Origin: PKWO01 sp036384915
GTDB lineage: Bacteria; Pseudomonadota; Gammaproteobacteria; Burkholderiales; Burkholderiaceae_D
Direction: 5' to 3'
Length of the DNA stretch: 64,000 nt
Assembly (NCBI GenBank): GCA_036384915.1
Contig: DASVLJ010000019.1
Coordinates: forward strand, 97,123-161,122
The notes under the pieces were generated by a model. That model was not told where the DNA came from. It did not search any database and saw only the letters and a program-made list of their open reading frames with translations. This document shows positions 53,286 to 60,928 of this stretch, in pieces. Numbering within the stretch: position 1 is the first letter of the stretch; every line of letters starts with the position of its first letter. The translations under genes and the position numbers were made by a program.

Positions 53286-53856
53286 ACGGGTTGACGCCTA
53301 TCAACAAGCGGTGCCCGACCATGGCAAAGAGCAGCCAGGCGATCGCGCCGACGGCGACCGTCAAGGCCGTGCGCCCCGTGCCCGCCACGGGATAGGTGAC
53401 ACCGGCGGCACGGTCGCGCCGGCGCGATACCGCGAACAAGACGATGGACCAGATCAGGAATGAGCCGAACAGGACGATATCGTTCAAGGTGCCGTTGGCC
53501 AGCAGGTGGCCCAAAGCCCAAATCTTGACGCCGGCCAGCATGGGGTGGCCGATGCGCGCCTTGATGCCGTTGCCCGGCACGTAAGCCGCAACGACAAGGA
53601 TAAAGGCGATCAACACCAGCAAGGCCGTAAGATGACGCAGGAAAATGGGAGGAGTCCAGACCACAAGGGGCTCAAGCCGCGACATGCCATAGCCCCAGAC
53701 AATCAATGCAAATCCCGCCAGCGAGACCAGCGAATACAGGCCACGCCAAGGCAGCCTGCCCATGCGCGCGATCTGCGCCGTGCGCCAGCCATCGGCAAAT
53801 ATGCGCAGCGAATGGACGCCGAGAAAGAGGATGAGGCCGGCAATCATGACGAGCAT
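53278..53856 (-). CDS. NnrU-family membrane protein
   Basis: A 192-residue inner-membrane protein with about six helices. The family is recognisable from GVHSLRIFADGWR and PMLAGVKIWALGHLLANG, with a C-terminal VGHRLLIGVNPF. NnrU proteins are linked to nitric-oxide metabolism in denitrifiers, but many occur outside that setting, and no denitrification gene is present here. It is the first gene of a pair with the alpha/beta hydrolase. Confidence 0.87.
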   Translation of the reverse strand: MLVMIAGLILFLGVHSLRIFADGWRTAQIARMGRLPWRGLYSLVSLAGFALIVWGYGMSRLEPLVVWTPPIFLRHLTALLVLIAFILVVAAYVPGNGIKARIGHPMLAGVKIWALGHLLANGTLNDIVLFGSFLIWSIVLFAVSRRRDRAAGVTYPVAGTGRTALTVAVGAIAWLLFAMVGHRLLIGVNPFA

Positions 53857-53901
53857 GGGGAAATCTTTCTTCTTGATGTTGAAGCTATTATAGACGCAAC
53901 A

Positions 53902-54777
53902 TCAATTTCCGCCCGACAGCTTGCGCAAGTCGTCGCGGTAGCGCCGGCTCACCGGGACATAGCTGCCATCGCGCAGTATGGCGCGCGCGTCTCCCGAGTC
54001 GAGCGGTTCTATCTCCACCACGAAATCGAGATTGACGATATAGCTGCGATGGACCCGCACGAAGCGTTTTGCATCAAGCCTTTGCTCTATCGCAGCCATA
54101 GTCGAGCGCAAGGGGTAGTCGTGCCCGCGCACACGCAAATTGACGTAGTTGCCCCAAGCCTGGGCCGATTCGATTTCGGCCGCGGGCAGCAGGAATTCCT
54201 TGCCCAGCTTGCGCACCAGGAAGCGCTCCGGCTGCTCCACAGGTTCCACCGGCGGACCTTCATCGGGTTCTTCGAGCAACTTGGCCTCGCCCTGCAGGCG
54301 CAGCATGATAAACCGATAGGTCAAGGCCATGGCAAGGATGGAAATGTAGCCTCGCACGTCCTTCAGATACTCGTAAAACAATTCCTTCGGCACGTTACCA
54401 AAACGATAATCCATGCCTTGCGTTGCATAAGCCAGCTTGCGCAACAAGACCATTGCACCGACATGGATCAGGCTGAACGCAATGGAACCGATAACATGCA
54501 TGGGTAGATTTCTTTTGAGCAAATTCCACTGCAGGGAAAACCGTCGCTCGAAAGCCAGGATGCCCGGAATCAGCAACAGAATCACAAGATTGCTGCTGGC
54601 TTCCCAGACCAGCGGTTCCCAATAGGCCACATCCGCCCCGCTGCGCGTGACCTCGATCCACGCAGTCCAACTGTTAAACAAGGCCTCGGTAGAGGCGAGC
54701 ACAACCCAGAAACCGGGTTCAACGATGCGGCGCCAAGGCTGATAGCGCGCGAACAGGTCGGTCGATGGGGGCGTCAT
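53902..54777 (-). CDS. Membrane-bound LytTR transcriptional regulator
   Basis: A 291-residue protein: about four membrane helices in residues 15-165, then a LytTR DNA-binding domain (about 185-290) with FVRVHRSYIVNLDFV, the defining segment. There is no receiver domain, so it resembles the membrane-type LytTR regulators that are not fed by a kinase. The ATG of MTPPSTD is preferred; a GTG 17 codons upstream is open. Divergent from the acyltransferase, 168 bases away. Confidence 0.85.
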   Translation of the reverse strand: MTPPSTDLFARYQPWRRIVEPGFWVVLASTEALFNSWTAWIEVTRSGADVAYWEPLVWEASSNLVILLLIPGILAFERRFSLQWNLLKRNLPMHVIGSIAFSLIHVGAMVLLRKLAYATQGMDYRFGNVPKELFYEYLKDVRGYISILAMALTYRFIMLRLQGEAKLLEEPDEGPPVEPVEQPERFLVRKLGKEFLLPAAEIESAQAWGNYVNLRVRGHDYPLRSTMAAIEQRLDAKRFVRVHRSYIVNLDFVVEIEPLDSGDARAILRDGSYVPVSRRYRDDLRKLSGGN

Positions 54778-54945
54778 GCGGCAAAAGAGGCCGAAAAGAT
54801 AGGGAAAGGCGCAAAAATTTCGGCCCACTATACCACCGCTTGTCCCAAAAGCCTGTCAGACCGTCACATTCCATCCCCGCCGGGCGGGCTCTTCCCTAAG
54901 CTGGGCTCGTCTTTCACCCAATGAGCCTCATATTAGGAGAATGCC

Positions 54946-56088
54946 ATGACAATATCCGCAAGCCGGACCAGTTCACGCCTGGCCTATCTCGACAACCTCA
55001 AAGCATGCCTGGCGGCGCTGGTCGTATTCCATCATGCCGGCCAGCCCTACGGCCCGACCGGCGGGTCCTGGCCGATCTTTCATGCGGAGAAATTCCGCCT
55101 GCTCGGACCATTCTTTCACATCAACGCCTCGTTTTTCATGGGCTTGTTCTTTTTGATCTCAGCCTATTTTCTGCCCGCGGCATTCGAGCGCAAAGGGGTG
55201 GCAGGCTTGCTGGCCGACCGCTTCCGCCGCTTCGGCCTGCCCGTGCTGGCCTTCGGCCTGGTATTGTTTCCGGCTTATCAGCATTATCAGGGAGGCAAGA
55301 ACTGGGGAGATTCCTTCCTGCCCTTTGAATGGGCGCATCTGTGGTTTTTGGGGCATTTGCTGATCTATGCCCTGCTCTATACCGCCTACCGGCTGTGGCG
55401 CGGCACCGCGCCGGACCGCGCCCGGGGCCGGCCTTTTCCGGGCAACAAGGCCTTGCTGCTATACGTATTTGCTCTCGCCGCTGTCGACATGGTGGTACGG
55501 ACCTGGTACCCGATCGATTACTGGGCCCGCTTCGTGGTCAAAGCCGAGATCGCACACTTGCCGCAATATGCCAGCCTGTTCCTGTTCGGCCTGATTGCGA
55601 GCCGCGAGCATTGGCTGGAAGACATTCCAGAGCGCACCGGCCGCCTCTGGCTCGGCGTGGCGGCGCTGGCCACGGCTGCGCGCTTTGGCTACACGCTGGC
55701 GCATGCCAGTTTCCTCAATGGCGACGGCCTGATGATCGATATGACCTGGAATCTGTGGGAAGCCTTGATCTGCGTCGGCATGTGCATCGGCCTGCCGTAT
55801 TGGTTCAGCCGTCACATTGCGGGACAAAGCCCCTTCTCACGTTTTGCCGGACGCAGCGCTTTCTCGACCTATGTCCTGCATCTGCCCATCCTGGTACTGG
55901 TGCAGACGGCGATGGAAAAGACCGCCTTCGGCCCGCTGGAACTGGCTGTATTGAGCGGCGCGATTACGCTGGCACTGTGCTATGCGATTCACGCCGCTTA
56001 CGAATCTGTCGCCCATTCAGCCGTCAAAAAATCGGCAGCAAATCCGGTCCGCGCGAAGGGCCCGGCTGGCGATGCCGCTCAGGGGTGA
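54946..56088 (+). CDS. Acyltransferase-3 family membrane protein
   Basis: A 380-residue polytopic membrane protein (about ten helices) of the OafA/acyltransferase-3 family. N-terminal RLAYLDNLKACLAALVVFHH ends in the conserved histidine pair, FLISAYFLP is the second hallmark and a conserved Arg follows in RFRRFGLPV. These proteins O-acylate surface glycans or antibiotics. An AGGAGA site precedes the ATG. Divergent from the LytTR regulator, which may control it. Confidence 0.88.
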   Translation: MTISASRTSSRLAYLDNLKACLAALVVFHHAGQPYGPTGGSWPIFHAEKFRLLGPFFHINASFFMGLFFLISAYFLPAAFERKGVAGLLADRFRRFGLPVLAFGLVLFPAYQHYQGGKNWGDSFLPFEWAHLWFLGHLLIYALLYTAYRLWRGTAPDRARGRPFPGNKALLLYVFALAAVDMVVRTWYPIDYWARFVVKAEIAHLPQYASLFLFGLIASREHWLEDIPERTGRLWLGVAALATAARFGYTLAHASFLNGDGLMIDMTWNLWEALICVGMCIGLPYWFSRHIAGQSPFSRFAGRSAFSTYVLHLPILVLVQTAMEKTAFGPLELAVLSGAITLALCYAIHAAYESVAHSAVKKSAANPVRAKGPAGDAAQG

Positions 56089-56840
56089 TGCGGAGCATCG
56101 ACCTGCAAGGCCGCAATCCCGGCATTGAGCCTGTCCATGACTTGCTGCGGCACACCCTTGCTGCAAAAGATGTAGCGGTATTCCTGGGCCGGTACGTCGG
56201 ACAGGTGCAGCAGGCGGATGCTGTCGGGCGCGGTAGCGCCGGCGGCATCCGCGTAGACCTCGCCCTCCTCCTCGGTCAGGATGATGAAGTCGGCGATTCC
56301 AGCGCGCACCATCCGAACCATGGAGCCGATCTCCTCGGTAACGCGCTGCACCTGGGCTGGCGGCATCTTCTCGATCATCGGGTCGAGGTAGCGGCCATAA
56401 ACGAAGCCTTGCTTGATCAAGAGACGCGCTTGCGGGCGGCCAAACAATTCTTGCGCCGTGGTTACGGCAGGAACCGGATAGTCGGCGCGCGCCAGCGCCA
56501 CCAAGCCCTTGTCGCGATAGATCGGCAGGGAAATACGTGCGAACGATTCCCGTTCGGCCGACTTATAGATGCCGGAGGAGCAGTCGCGCCCGTCTTCGGC
56601 CTTGAGTGTGGCCATGATGCGGTTCTCCGGCGTCAATTGCCATTTCATGGAAATGCCCGCCTTGGCAAAACTCCGTTCGACCAGGGGTACGAGGATGCCG
56701 CTCAACCTACCCTGCTCATCGCGATATTGCAGCGGCTTGCGTTCAATGTAGTGCACGGTAATGGTCAGGTCGGAATCGGCCCACGCGGGCAGGCAAGCCA
56801 GCATCGCCCACGGCAGAAATCCGAATTTCGGTAACACCAT
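56079..56840 (-). CDS. Periplasmic solute-binding protein, SBP family 3-like
   Basis: A 253-residue binding protein: signal peptide (about 1-21), then LTITVHYIERKPLQYRDEQG and a later LLIKQGFVYGRY and IGSMVRMVRAGIADFIIL, the pattern of amino-acid-type binding proteins (SBP_bac_3). No permease or ATPase is nearby, so it may be an orphan or sensor-type protein. The ATG of MVLPKFG is used, with AGGGGA upstream; that site lies inside a perfect inverted repeat (separate entry). The C-terminus overlaps the convergent acyltransferase by ten bases. Confidence 0.78.
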   Translation of the reverse strand: MVLPKFGFLPWAMLACLPAWADSDLTITVHYIERKPLQYRDEQGRLSGILVPLVERSFAKAGISMKWQLTPENRIMATLKAEDGRDCSSGIYKSAERESFARISLPIYRDKGLVALARADYPVPAVTTAQELFGRPQARLLIKQGFVYGRYLDPMIEKMPPAQVQRVTEEIGSMVRMVRAGIADFIILTEEEGEVYADAAGATAPDSIRLLHLSDVPAQEYRYIFCSKGVPQQVMDRLNAGIAALQVDAPHHP

Positions 56841-56843
56841 GAA

Positions 56844-56877
56844 CTTCCCCTTGAGAATTCCCTTCCTCAAGGGGAAG
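56844..56877 (-). promoter_or_regulatory. Perfect 12-bp inverted repeat covering a ribosome site
   Basis: Arms 56844-56855 and 56866-56877 pair at all twelve positions with a ten-base spacer. On the minus strand the second arm contains AAGGGGAAG, the ribosome-binding site of the gene starting at 56840, so in mRNA the hairpin would hide it. It begins 12 bases after the stop of the propeller lipoprotein gene and has no T run, so it is not a plain terminator. Confidence 0.7.
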
Positions 56878-56888
56878 CATACACGGTT

Positions 56889-58868
56889 CTAGAAATTTAC
56901 CGCAATCCCGTAGGTGCCCTGCCCCGCCGCGACGCTCGCGGGCGACAGCGCGCTCAAGCCGCCGCCGCTGCCGACGGCAAACTGCGCCACCGCACCGCTG
57001 GTAACCGTGGCATAGGCGAAGCGCCCGGAAGGGTCGATGGCAAGACCCGTCAAGCCGGCGACATTGGTGCTACCCGCCTGGCTCAAGGTCCCGCCGCCGC
57101 CGATGGCCAACTGCCACACCACCCCGGACGTGTCGATCACATAGGCGTTCTTGCCGGCCGGATCGAAAGCAATGGACGAAGGCGAGGTGCCGATGCTGAT
57201 CTTGGCTGGGCTCAAGGGCGTCAAACTCCCGTTGCTGCCGACGGCGTATTGCGACACGCTATGGTCTCCCGCTCCGTTGTTGATCACGTAGACGTATTTG
57301 CCGTTCGGACTCATGCCGATGGCCAGCGGGCTGCCGCCCGTGCCCACGGCCGGCGTCGCCATCGGCGACAAGGCGCCATTCGAGCCCACGGTGAATTGCG
57401 CCACGGTTTGCGAAACGTTGTTGACCACATAGACGTAGCTGCTGGTCGGATCGACCGCGATGGCGGTCGGGGCCGTGCCGGTCGTTACAGTCGCCGTACT
57501 GAGGGCGGCCAGCGAGCCGCTGCCGGTTACGCTGTACTGCGATACGGTGGTCGTGCCGAAATTGGCAACGTAGGCAAATTTACCGTTCGGCGTGATTGCC
57601 AGCGCCGTCGGTTCGGACTGCGCCTGAACAGCGCCGCCCGGCGTGAGCGAGCCGTCGGCGTTGATCGTGAACTGGCCGACCGTGTTGTCGCCCTGGTTGG
57701 TGACATAGACGCTCTTGTACCCCGGGCTGACGACGATAGAGGACGGTGTTTTGCCGGTCGGGACGCTGGCCGCCGCATCGACGCTCAAAGCGCCTGTGGC
57801 TTGCAAGGCGTATTGCGAAATCGAATTTCCCGTCAGGTTGATTGCATAGGCATAGGGGAAATGGCAGCTGATGCCGACCGAGGACACGTCCGAAATGACT
57901 TGCCCGCTGCCATTGGTGATGGAGCACAATTCTCCGACGGGCTGGGTGGAAACTGTCACATCGAAGCTGGCACCGCCCAGAAGCGGCGAGGCAAAGTCAT
58001 ATGCGCCATTGGCCGTCAACGTGAGCGCGTCACCGCCGTTGTTCAATAGCACCAGGCTCTCGCCGCTGGCCAGGCCTGTGAGGCTGCCGCCGATCAGGAA
58101 GCGCTGTAGCGATACCACTGTTGCGTTGACGGTGCTGGCATAGGAACTCAAGTTGGTCGTGGCAGTCACTGCCGACAGCAGGCTGCGCGCAATCTGCGCC
58201 GCTGCCGCCCCCTTGTAACCGCGCAATTCGGCGGCGGTCTGGATATCGGTCGTGAACGTCGCGGCGACCGACAGGCGGTTGCTGATCAGCTGCTGGTCGA
58301 GCTGGCCCTGTGCCGACGTGTTGGTCAAGGCCCCCACCATGATCTGCAACGAAGCGCTGCCGCGCGTCATGCTGCCGCTGTCGATGGCATTGGCCCAGAA
58401 ATCCAGGCCGGACTGCAAGGGCTGGCGGTTGAGTACATTGGTGAAGATGGCTTGCACGAATTGATCCGTCGTACCGTTGCCATAAAGGGCTTGCGATTCC
58501 GCACTGGTGCCGAAGCTGTCGACCAGCGCATTGACGGCAGGATTGGTCTTCGTGTTATAGATTTGCAGCAAGGATTGCGCATCGGACGGCGCATTGGCCG
58601 CAGCCAGCGCGGCCTCGAAGTTGGCGAGGCCTGTCGGGTCGGCCGGCCGGCCGAAAAACGATACGTAAAGCTGCTGCACCAGCGTTGCATATTGCGCATT
58701 GGCGGAACTGGTCTTTTGCGTCGGGCGGATCTGCCGCGCCATGCTCGCCTGATGGCTGTCGCCGCTGCTGCCGCCGCAACCGGTCAAGAGCAAGCTTAAG
58801 CCCAGTCCCAGCGTCAGCGGGAACAAACCGGTGGGAAATGAGCGGATTGCGGAGTGGGGGGACATCAT
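56889..58868 (-). CDS. Lipoprotein with DUF4214 domain and beta-propeller
   Basis: A 659-residue predicted lipoprotein: lipobox LLLTGC with Cys at 31. Residues about 55-250 hold a DUF4214-type domain (YATLVQQLYVSFFGRPADPTG, FVQAIFTNVLNRQP), often found in surface and S-layer-associated proteins. Residues about 330-659 are a seven-bladed beta-propeller of the lactonase/YVTN kind, with repeats such as AIAVDPTSSYVYVVNN and AIDPSGRFAYAT. AGGAG precedes a double ATG. Either anchor or binding role; ligand unknown. Confidence 0.82.
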   Translation of the reverse strand: MMSPHSAIRSFPTGLFPLTLGLGLSLLLTGCGGSSGDSHQASMARQIRPTQKTSSANAQYATLVQQLYVSFFGRPADPTGLANFEAALAAANAPSDAQSLLQIYNTKTNPAVNALVDSFGTSAESQALYGNGTTDQFVQAIFTNVLNRQPLQSGLDFWANAIDSGSMTRGSASLQIMVGALTNTSAQGQLDQQLISNRLSVAATFTTDIQTAAELRGYKGAAAAQIARSLLSAVTATTNLSSYASTVNATVVSLQRFLIGGSLTGLASGESLVLLNNGGDALTLTANGAYDFASPLLGGASFDVTVSTQPVGELCSITNGSGQVISDVSSVGISCHFPYAYAINLTGNSISQYALQATGALSVDAAASVPTGKTPSSIVVSPGYKSVYVTNQGDNTVGQFTINADGSLTPGGAVQAQSEPTALAITPNGKFAYVANFGTTTVSQYSVTGSGSLAALSTATVTTGTAPTAIAVDPTSSYVYVVNNVSQTVAQFTVGSNGALSPMATPAVGTGGSPLAIGMSPNGKYVYVINNGAGDHSVSQYAVGSNGSLTPLSPAKISIGTSPSSIAFDPAGKNAYVIDTSGVVWQLAIGGGGTLSQAGSTNVAGLTGLAIDPSGRFAYATVTSGAVAQFAVGSGGGLSALSPASVAAGQGTYGIAVNF

Positions 58869-59030
58869 CGTTTTCTCCTGGCGAATAAGTGACAAATATC
58901 GTGCAATTGTTAAATCAAAAAGCCGGATGCCAAGTATCCGCGCATGGAGAAAAATGTTCAAGTGGCAAAATTCGGGAATATTCCCACAAGCACTGTTGTT
59001 ACAGATTCGCCTGCATTTCCTTGCCCGCCG

Positions 59031-59876
59031 TTACTTCGCGGCGCTTCCGAGTACCTTCTCGAACGCGGCGAAGGTGCCATCCCCCTTCCTGTCGTAGACC
59101 GCGAAGCTAACCAGATCGAACACGCCGCGATAACGTTCGCCTCGCAACAGATGCACGGCAAACCATTGCGCCATTTCCTCGGGCTTGTTGCGGAACACGC
59201 CGCAACCCCAGGCACCGAGCACCAGCGTCGTGTGGCCATGCGCCGCAGCCACAGATAGCAGCAAATCGATCCGCCGCAGCATGACGGCTTCGATTTCGCC
59301 TAGCCGTTCCGGTTCGTGCATGGCCACAGCGCCGCGATTGGCGGCCGGCGCGGTCAGCACCGCGACCTCGTATGCGCTATCGAGCAAGGCATAGCCGTCG
59401 TTGCGGAATACCGGCACACGCGGCGAATAGACCATGTCGTCGTTATACATGCATGAGCGCTGCGCGCGATTGCCTGCGTAGTATGCCGGCGCTTGCAGCA
59501 GGCACGGATACAGGCCGGAAGACTTGGCGAGGTTTTCCTCCTGCGCTTCCGCCCCGCCGAGGAAACCGCCACCCGGATTGCGCGCCGAGGCGAAGTTCAG
59601 GCATAGCGGATGCGCATGCCCCTGTGCGACCAGACGCCTTGCGGCCGAGAGCGTGGTTTCATTGTTGACTTCGACGCGTGTGGCAAACGTCTTCTTCAAC
59701 GCCAGTGCGGCATGCAGCTTGTCCAGTTGCCCTCCGTCATAGTGCACCGTATTTTCCAAGGCAAAACGAGTGTCGACGGCGATGATTTCGCCGGACTGAT
59801 TGCGATACCGGCCTTGTTCGAGAATTTGCAAGGTCTCTTGGGCGATCTTGATGCGTTTTTCTTTGTTGACGCTCAT
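59031..59876 (-). CDS. Microbial-type poly(ADP-ribose) glycohydrolase (TIGR02452 family)
   Basis: A 281-residue protein of the TIGR02452 (bacterial PARG-like) macrodomain family. The signature GGGFLGGAEAQEENLAKSS includes the catalytic glutamate pair, and the macrodomain loop LGAWGCGVFRNKPEE lies toward the C-terminus. Such enzymes remove ADP-ribose from proteins or nucleic acids. The ATG of MSVNKEK is chosen, with AAGAAG upstream; 26 in-frame codons upstream look non-coding. Monocistronic; no ADP-ribosyltransferase gene is nearby. Confidence 0.87.
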   Translation of the reverse strand: MSVNKEKRIKIAQETLQILEQGRYRNQSGEIIAVDTRFALENTVHYDGGQLDKLHAALALKKTFATRVEVNNETTLSAARRLVAQGHAHPLCLNFASARNPGGGFLGGAEAQEENLAKSSGLYPCLLQAPAYYAGNRAQRSCMYNDDMVYSPRVPVFRNDGYALLDSAYEVAVLTAPAANRGAVAMHEPERLGEIEAVMLRRIDLLLSVAAAHGHTTLVLGAWGCGVFRNKPEEMAQWFAVHLLRGERYRGVFDLVSFAVYDRKGDGTFAAFEKVLGSAAK

Positions 59877-60020
59877 GTTGTTCTTCTTGATTTCCAGGTT
59901 GATCCCATGCCTGACAATCGCAGCTTTGCGATCGGGCAACGCCAGTATAGCCATCTTAGTTCACATTTGCAACTAACTTGCGCAACCCACGCCCAATCCG
60001 CAACAACCAGATCCGACCGG

Positions 60021-60061
60021 AAAAGTAAAACGGGCGGCGCATCCGACGATGCGCCGCCCGT
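60021..60061 (-). terminator. Intrinsic terminator of the DUF3617 gene
   Basis: A perfect 14-base stem (60030-60043 with 60048-60061, four-base loop) lies 21 bases after the stop codon, followed on the minus strand by TTTTACTTTT. Confidence 0.88.
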
Positions 60062-60081
60062 CTGGCGTGGTGCCGCCCTTG

Positions 60082-60618
60082 CTACTTCTGATCCATGGGC
60101 TTGATGCCCTGGCAGTCCGAGCCGAGGTAGGTCATTTGTATATCGGACACGGCGGTATGCGAGCCCTTGCTGTCGGTCTCTTTCACGTCCGAATGGATAG
60201 CGTAGCTATCGCCATTCAAGACCGCCTGCCCTTTCCCGACCGTGGTGCGCCCTTCGTAAGTACAATTCACGACAAAGCTGATCGTGTTGCCGCTGACCTC
60301 AGTCGAGGCCGGCGGGCAATGGCTGTGCGGATCGCCGCCCAGTTCATGCTTGGCGGCCATCGCCGGGCTGATGCAGACGCGCATGCCGCCACCCCCAAAG
60401 CCGGAGCCCTTCATGTGCGATTCGATCATGGCGCGCTGCTCCGGCGGCAGGTTGGCCAGTTGGGCCATGGCGCCATTGATTTGCGCCGTCATGTCCTTGC
60501 CATCGACGACTTGCTTGACGATCCTGGTTTCCCACAATCCAGGCTTTGTACCCGGCACTTGAGCATGGGCCAGCCCCGCAACACATACCGCAAAAACCGC
60601 AATGCCGATCTTCTTCAT
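60082..60618 (-). CDS. DUF3617 secreted protein
   Basis: A 178-residue periplasmic protein with a signal peptide (about 1-19, ending AHA) and the DUF3617 pattern: PGLWETRIVKQVVDGKDM near the start, then CISPAMAA and a closing Cys in LGSDCQGI. Conserved cysteines probably pair. The ATG of MKKIGIAV is used. The family is common in proteobacteria and has no assigned function. Confidence 0.85.
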   Translation of the reverse strand: MKKIGIAVFAVCVAGLAHAQVPGTKPGLWETRIVKQVVDGKDMTAQINGAMAQLANLPPEQRAMIESHMKGSGFGGGGMRVCISPAMAAKHELGGDPHSHCPPASTEVSGNTISFVVNCTYEGRTTVGKGQAVLNGDSYAIHSDVKETDSKGSHTAVSDIQMTYLGSDCQGIKPMDQK

Positions 60619-60801
60619 GTTCGCTCCTATCCGCCTCTTGTTGGTGATATCAGAATTACATTCCAACAGAGACTACCAGAGCGCCCCGCTCATCGCAATG
60701 CGAAGTTGGCATCGCTCAATTCAAGAGGAATGCTCTAGGGGATTATCGAATCGACACTGTTGCAGCACCGTGACTAATGCGGGCAATATGTGTTTCCACA
60801 G

Positions 60802-60830
60802 CAACATCAACCAATAATCACCGCTATAAT
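60802..60830 (+). promoter_or_regulatory. Candidate promoter of the TPR-GGDEF gene
   Basis: A perfect TATAAT (60825-60830) lies about 100 bases upstream of the ATG. The -35 region (60802-60807, CAACAT) is poor, so an activator or another sigma factor may be needed. Confidence 0.4.
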
Positions 60831-60928
60831 CATTCCACACTTCCGGCGTCAATCCGAACGGCATGGCACGATGCCGGCAAGTAAGCGGAAGATAAGAATC
60901 CATAACGATACGGGAGTTTGCCCTCGGA

